DNA of 64,000 nucleotides from Rossellomorea marisflavi (GTDB lineage: Bacteria > Bacillota > Bacilli > Bacillales > Bacillaceae_B). Of this stretch, positions 63,853 through 64,000 are shown piece by piece. A program made the position numbers and the translations under genes. The DNA is taken from positions 4,099,001 to 4,163,000 of the forward strand of contig CP033051.1 in NCBI GenBank assembly GCA_003667865.1, read 5' to 3'. Under the pieces are notes generated by a model that had not been told where the DNA came from, ran no database searches, and saw nothing but the letters and a program-made list of their open reading frames with translations. Numbering within the stretch: position 1 is the stretch's first letter; each line of letters opens with the position of its first letter.

Positions 63853-64000
63853 ATGAAGAAATGGATTGGTCTGACTGGAGGTCTACTTTCAGCTGCAGCT
63901 GTTGGTCTAGGCTACTACATATCAAATCGTATTATGTATATGGAGAAAAAAGATGATGAATTTATAAAAGACCGTGAAATTCAAGCTTCTCGTCTTGATT
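63853..64000 (+). CDS. yqkD: YqkD-like alpha/beta hydrolase (partial, C-terminus outside window)
   Basis: Only the first 49 codons are present. They begin MKKWIGLTGGLLSAAAVGLG with an N-terminal membrane anchor, then a charged stretch MEKKDDEFIKDREI. This resembles the N-terminus of B. subtilis YqkD, a membrane-anchored alpha/beta hydrolase, and the yqk neighbourhood agrees. No catalytic residues lie inside the window. GTGGAG precedes the ATG. Confidence 0.6.
   Translation, partial: MKKWIGLTGGLLSAAAVGLGYYISNRIMYMEKKDDEFIKDREIQASRLD

Overview
The window is a stretch of the core chromosome of an endospore-forming Bacillaceae species (low GC, Bacillus-type ribosome binding sites). Gene content and order follow the Bacillus subtilis ypfD-ypeB-sleB-ypdA-gudB-ypb-fer / sigX-res-rluB-spm-dacB-scp-ribT-lysA-spoVA-sigF-dacF-pdp-drm-xerD-fur-nudF-yqk arrangement as I know it. 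No tRNA, rRNA, CRISPR array, prophage or insertion sequence was recognised. Most genes read leftward (minus strand).

Layout: 1-3.3 kb holds rpsA (partial), plsC, cmk, ypfB and the PilZ protein YpfA. 3.6-10.5 kb holds the germination pair ypeB-sleB, prsW, a rightward asparaginase gene, the bacillithiol-disulfide reductase gene ypdA and a glutamate dehydrogenase gene preceded by a perfect cre site. 10.9-23.7 kb holds the MecA paralogue ypbH, a MerR/cobalamin-binding regulator, ypbG, a CBS-ACT protein, the cotJABC spore-coat operon, ypbF, a glycosyltransferase-PAP2 pair, ypbE, ypbD, recS-ypbB, ferredoxin, and ribU under an FMN riboswitch. 24-37 kb holds an M23/LysM protein, sigX-rsiX, resABCDE (cytochrome c maturation and its two-component regulator), rluB and spmAB-dacB. 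37-45 kb holds ypuI, scpAB, ypuF, ribT (without the rib biosynthesis operon), a 31-residue membrane peptide, lysA and a shortened spoVA operon (AA, AB, AEA, AF only). 45.6-57 kb holds spoIIAA-spoIIAB-sigF, dacF, the nucleoside-salvage run drm-pupG-pdp, xerD-yqzK, fur, spoIIM, an EndoQ-type gene (yqxK) and nudF. 57-64 kb holds yqkF, GrpB-like, yqkE, a ketone-body/leucine-catabolism module (CoA-transferase A/B, thiolase, HMG-CoA lyase), two small unrecognised genes and the start of yqkD.

Two themes dominate. One is sporulation and germination: SigF with its switch proteins, DacF, SpoIIM, SpmAB-DacB, SpoVA, CotJ, SleB/YpeB. Candidate SigH, SigF and SigG promoters lie in the expected places. The other is envelope, redox and respiratory regulation: Res, SigX/RsiX, PrsW, Fur, YpdA. 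Items most worth a second look are the putative B12-dependent light-sensor regulator with a candidate operator over its own promoter, the spoVA operon lacking AC-AD-AEB, a dispersed palindromic intergenic repeat with two diverged copies in this window, the cre site at the glutamate dehydrogenase gene, and three small ORFs. Functions were assigned by reading the protein sequences and gene order; no database search was run.
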